The position numbers and the translations under genes were made by a program. The notes beneath the pieces are model-generated. The model saw only the letters and a list, made by a program, of their open reading frames with translations. It had not been told where the DNA came from and did no database searches. Positions 6,038 to 6,152 of a stretch of DNA of 6,152 nucleotides are shown here, one piece after another (position 1 is the first letter of the stretch; the number at the start of each line of letters is the position of its first letter). The DNA is from Cyclobacteriaceae bacterium. GTDB taxonomy: Bacteria; Bacteroidota; Bacteroidia; Cytophagales; Cyclobacteriaceae. The stretch is from contig CANHCD010000137.1 of the NCBI GenBank assembly GCA_947458795.1, positions 1-6,152 of the forward strand, read 5' to 3'.

Positions 6038-6152
6038 TTACTTCAACTCGAAGCTTACTCTTCTTGACATTTGTCTTGCATCTGCAGAAGTCTTGTCAAC
6101 TGAAGTATCTTCACCATAACCTTTGTAAGTAATTCTTGAAGCGTCTACTCCA
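6038..6152 (-). CDS. OmpA-family protein, C-terminal end (5' part lies outside the window)
   Basis: The minus strand from the window edge reads 37 codons in frame and stops at TAA (6038-6040). The peptide begins GVDASRITYKGYGEDTS and ends SRRVSFELK. This matches the last strand-helix-strand of the OmpA-like peptidoglycan-binding domain: a Gly-hydrophobic-x-x-x-R-I start, then the GYGE motif, then an RRV-type ending where most homologs have NRRVE. The arginine of that last helix normally helps bind the diaminopimelate of peptidoglycan. Such domains anchor outer-membrane proteins or lipoproteins to the cell wall. The N-terminal part is not visible, so it is unknown whether this is a barrel protein, a TPR-containing protein or a lipoprotein. 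A strong terminator follows directly. The base at 6152 belongs to an incomplete codon. Confidence 0.85.
   Translation of the reverse strand, partial: GVDASRITYKGYGEDTSVDKTSADARQMSRRVSFELK

Noticed and set aside
1..6152. Mobile elements, CRISPR arrays, defence systems or biosynthetic clusters
   Set aside because: I looked for tandem or spaced repeats, terminal inverted repeats, transposase, integrase or nuclease motifs and RNA genes. Nothing supports any of these, and the region reads as ordinary chromosome.

Overview
The window looks like a chromosomal housekeeping region from a Bacteroidota bacterium. A member of the Cytophagales such as the Cyclobacteriaceae/Algoriphagus group is my best guess, but this is inference. 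The reasons are start codons without Shine-Dalgarno sequences, a TAccTTTG element matching the Bacteroidota -7 promoter box upstream of lipA, a Sec-exported predicted beta-barrel protein of a type common in that phylum, and protein sequences of that general flavour. I see no insertion sequence, phage gene, integrase, CRISPR array, tRNA or rRNA.

Layout from left to right. The 3' half of gcvP (glycine decarboxylase P-protein, + strand) enters from the left edge and ends at 1419. It faces lipA (lipoyl synthase, - strand, 1480-2358), and one symmetrical A/T-flanked hairpin at 1439-1470 can terminate both. Upstream of lipA on the same strand is an uncharacterised exported protein, probably an outer-membrane beta-barrel (2416-3150). 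A 65-bp divergent gap leads to a + strand pair: an OsmC-family peroxide/thiol protein (3216-3620) and the alpha subunit of iron-sulfur L-serine dehydratase (3673-4581). The last 12 bp of the dehydratase gene overlap tail-to-tail with a small four-helix membrane protein of unknown function (4570-5028, - strand). After a 187-bp gap comes upp (uracil phosphoribosyltransferase, - strand, 5216-5857). At the right edge, a strong terminator (5985-6015) follows the last 37 codons of an OmpA-family protein that enters on the - strand (6038-6152).

Three of the genes share one metabolic theme. GcvP decarboxylates glycine and passes the aminomethyl group to the lipoyl arm of H-protein. LipA builds that lipoyl arm. 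L-serine dehydratase removes serine, which is interconverted with glycine through glycine hydroxymethyltransferase and the one-carbon pool. LipA and serine dehydratase are both oxygen-sensitive 4Fe-4S enzymes, so the adjacent OsmC-type peroxidase is a plausible but unproven protective neighbour. The remaining genes (upp, the OmpA fragment and the two unknown envelope proteins) have no evident link to this theme.

I did not find a clearly novel multi-gene system. The most open items are the uncharacterised exported protein beside lipA and the small membrane protein that overlaps the serine dehydratase gene.
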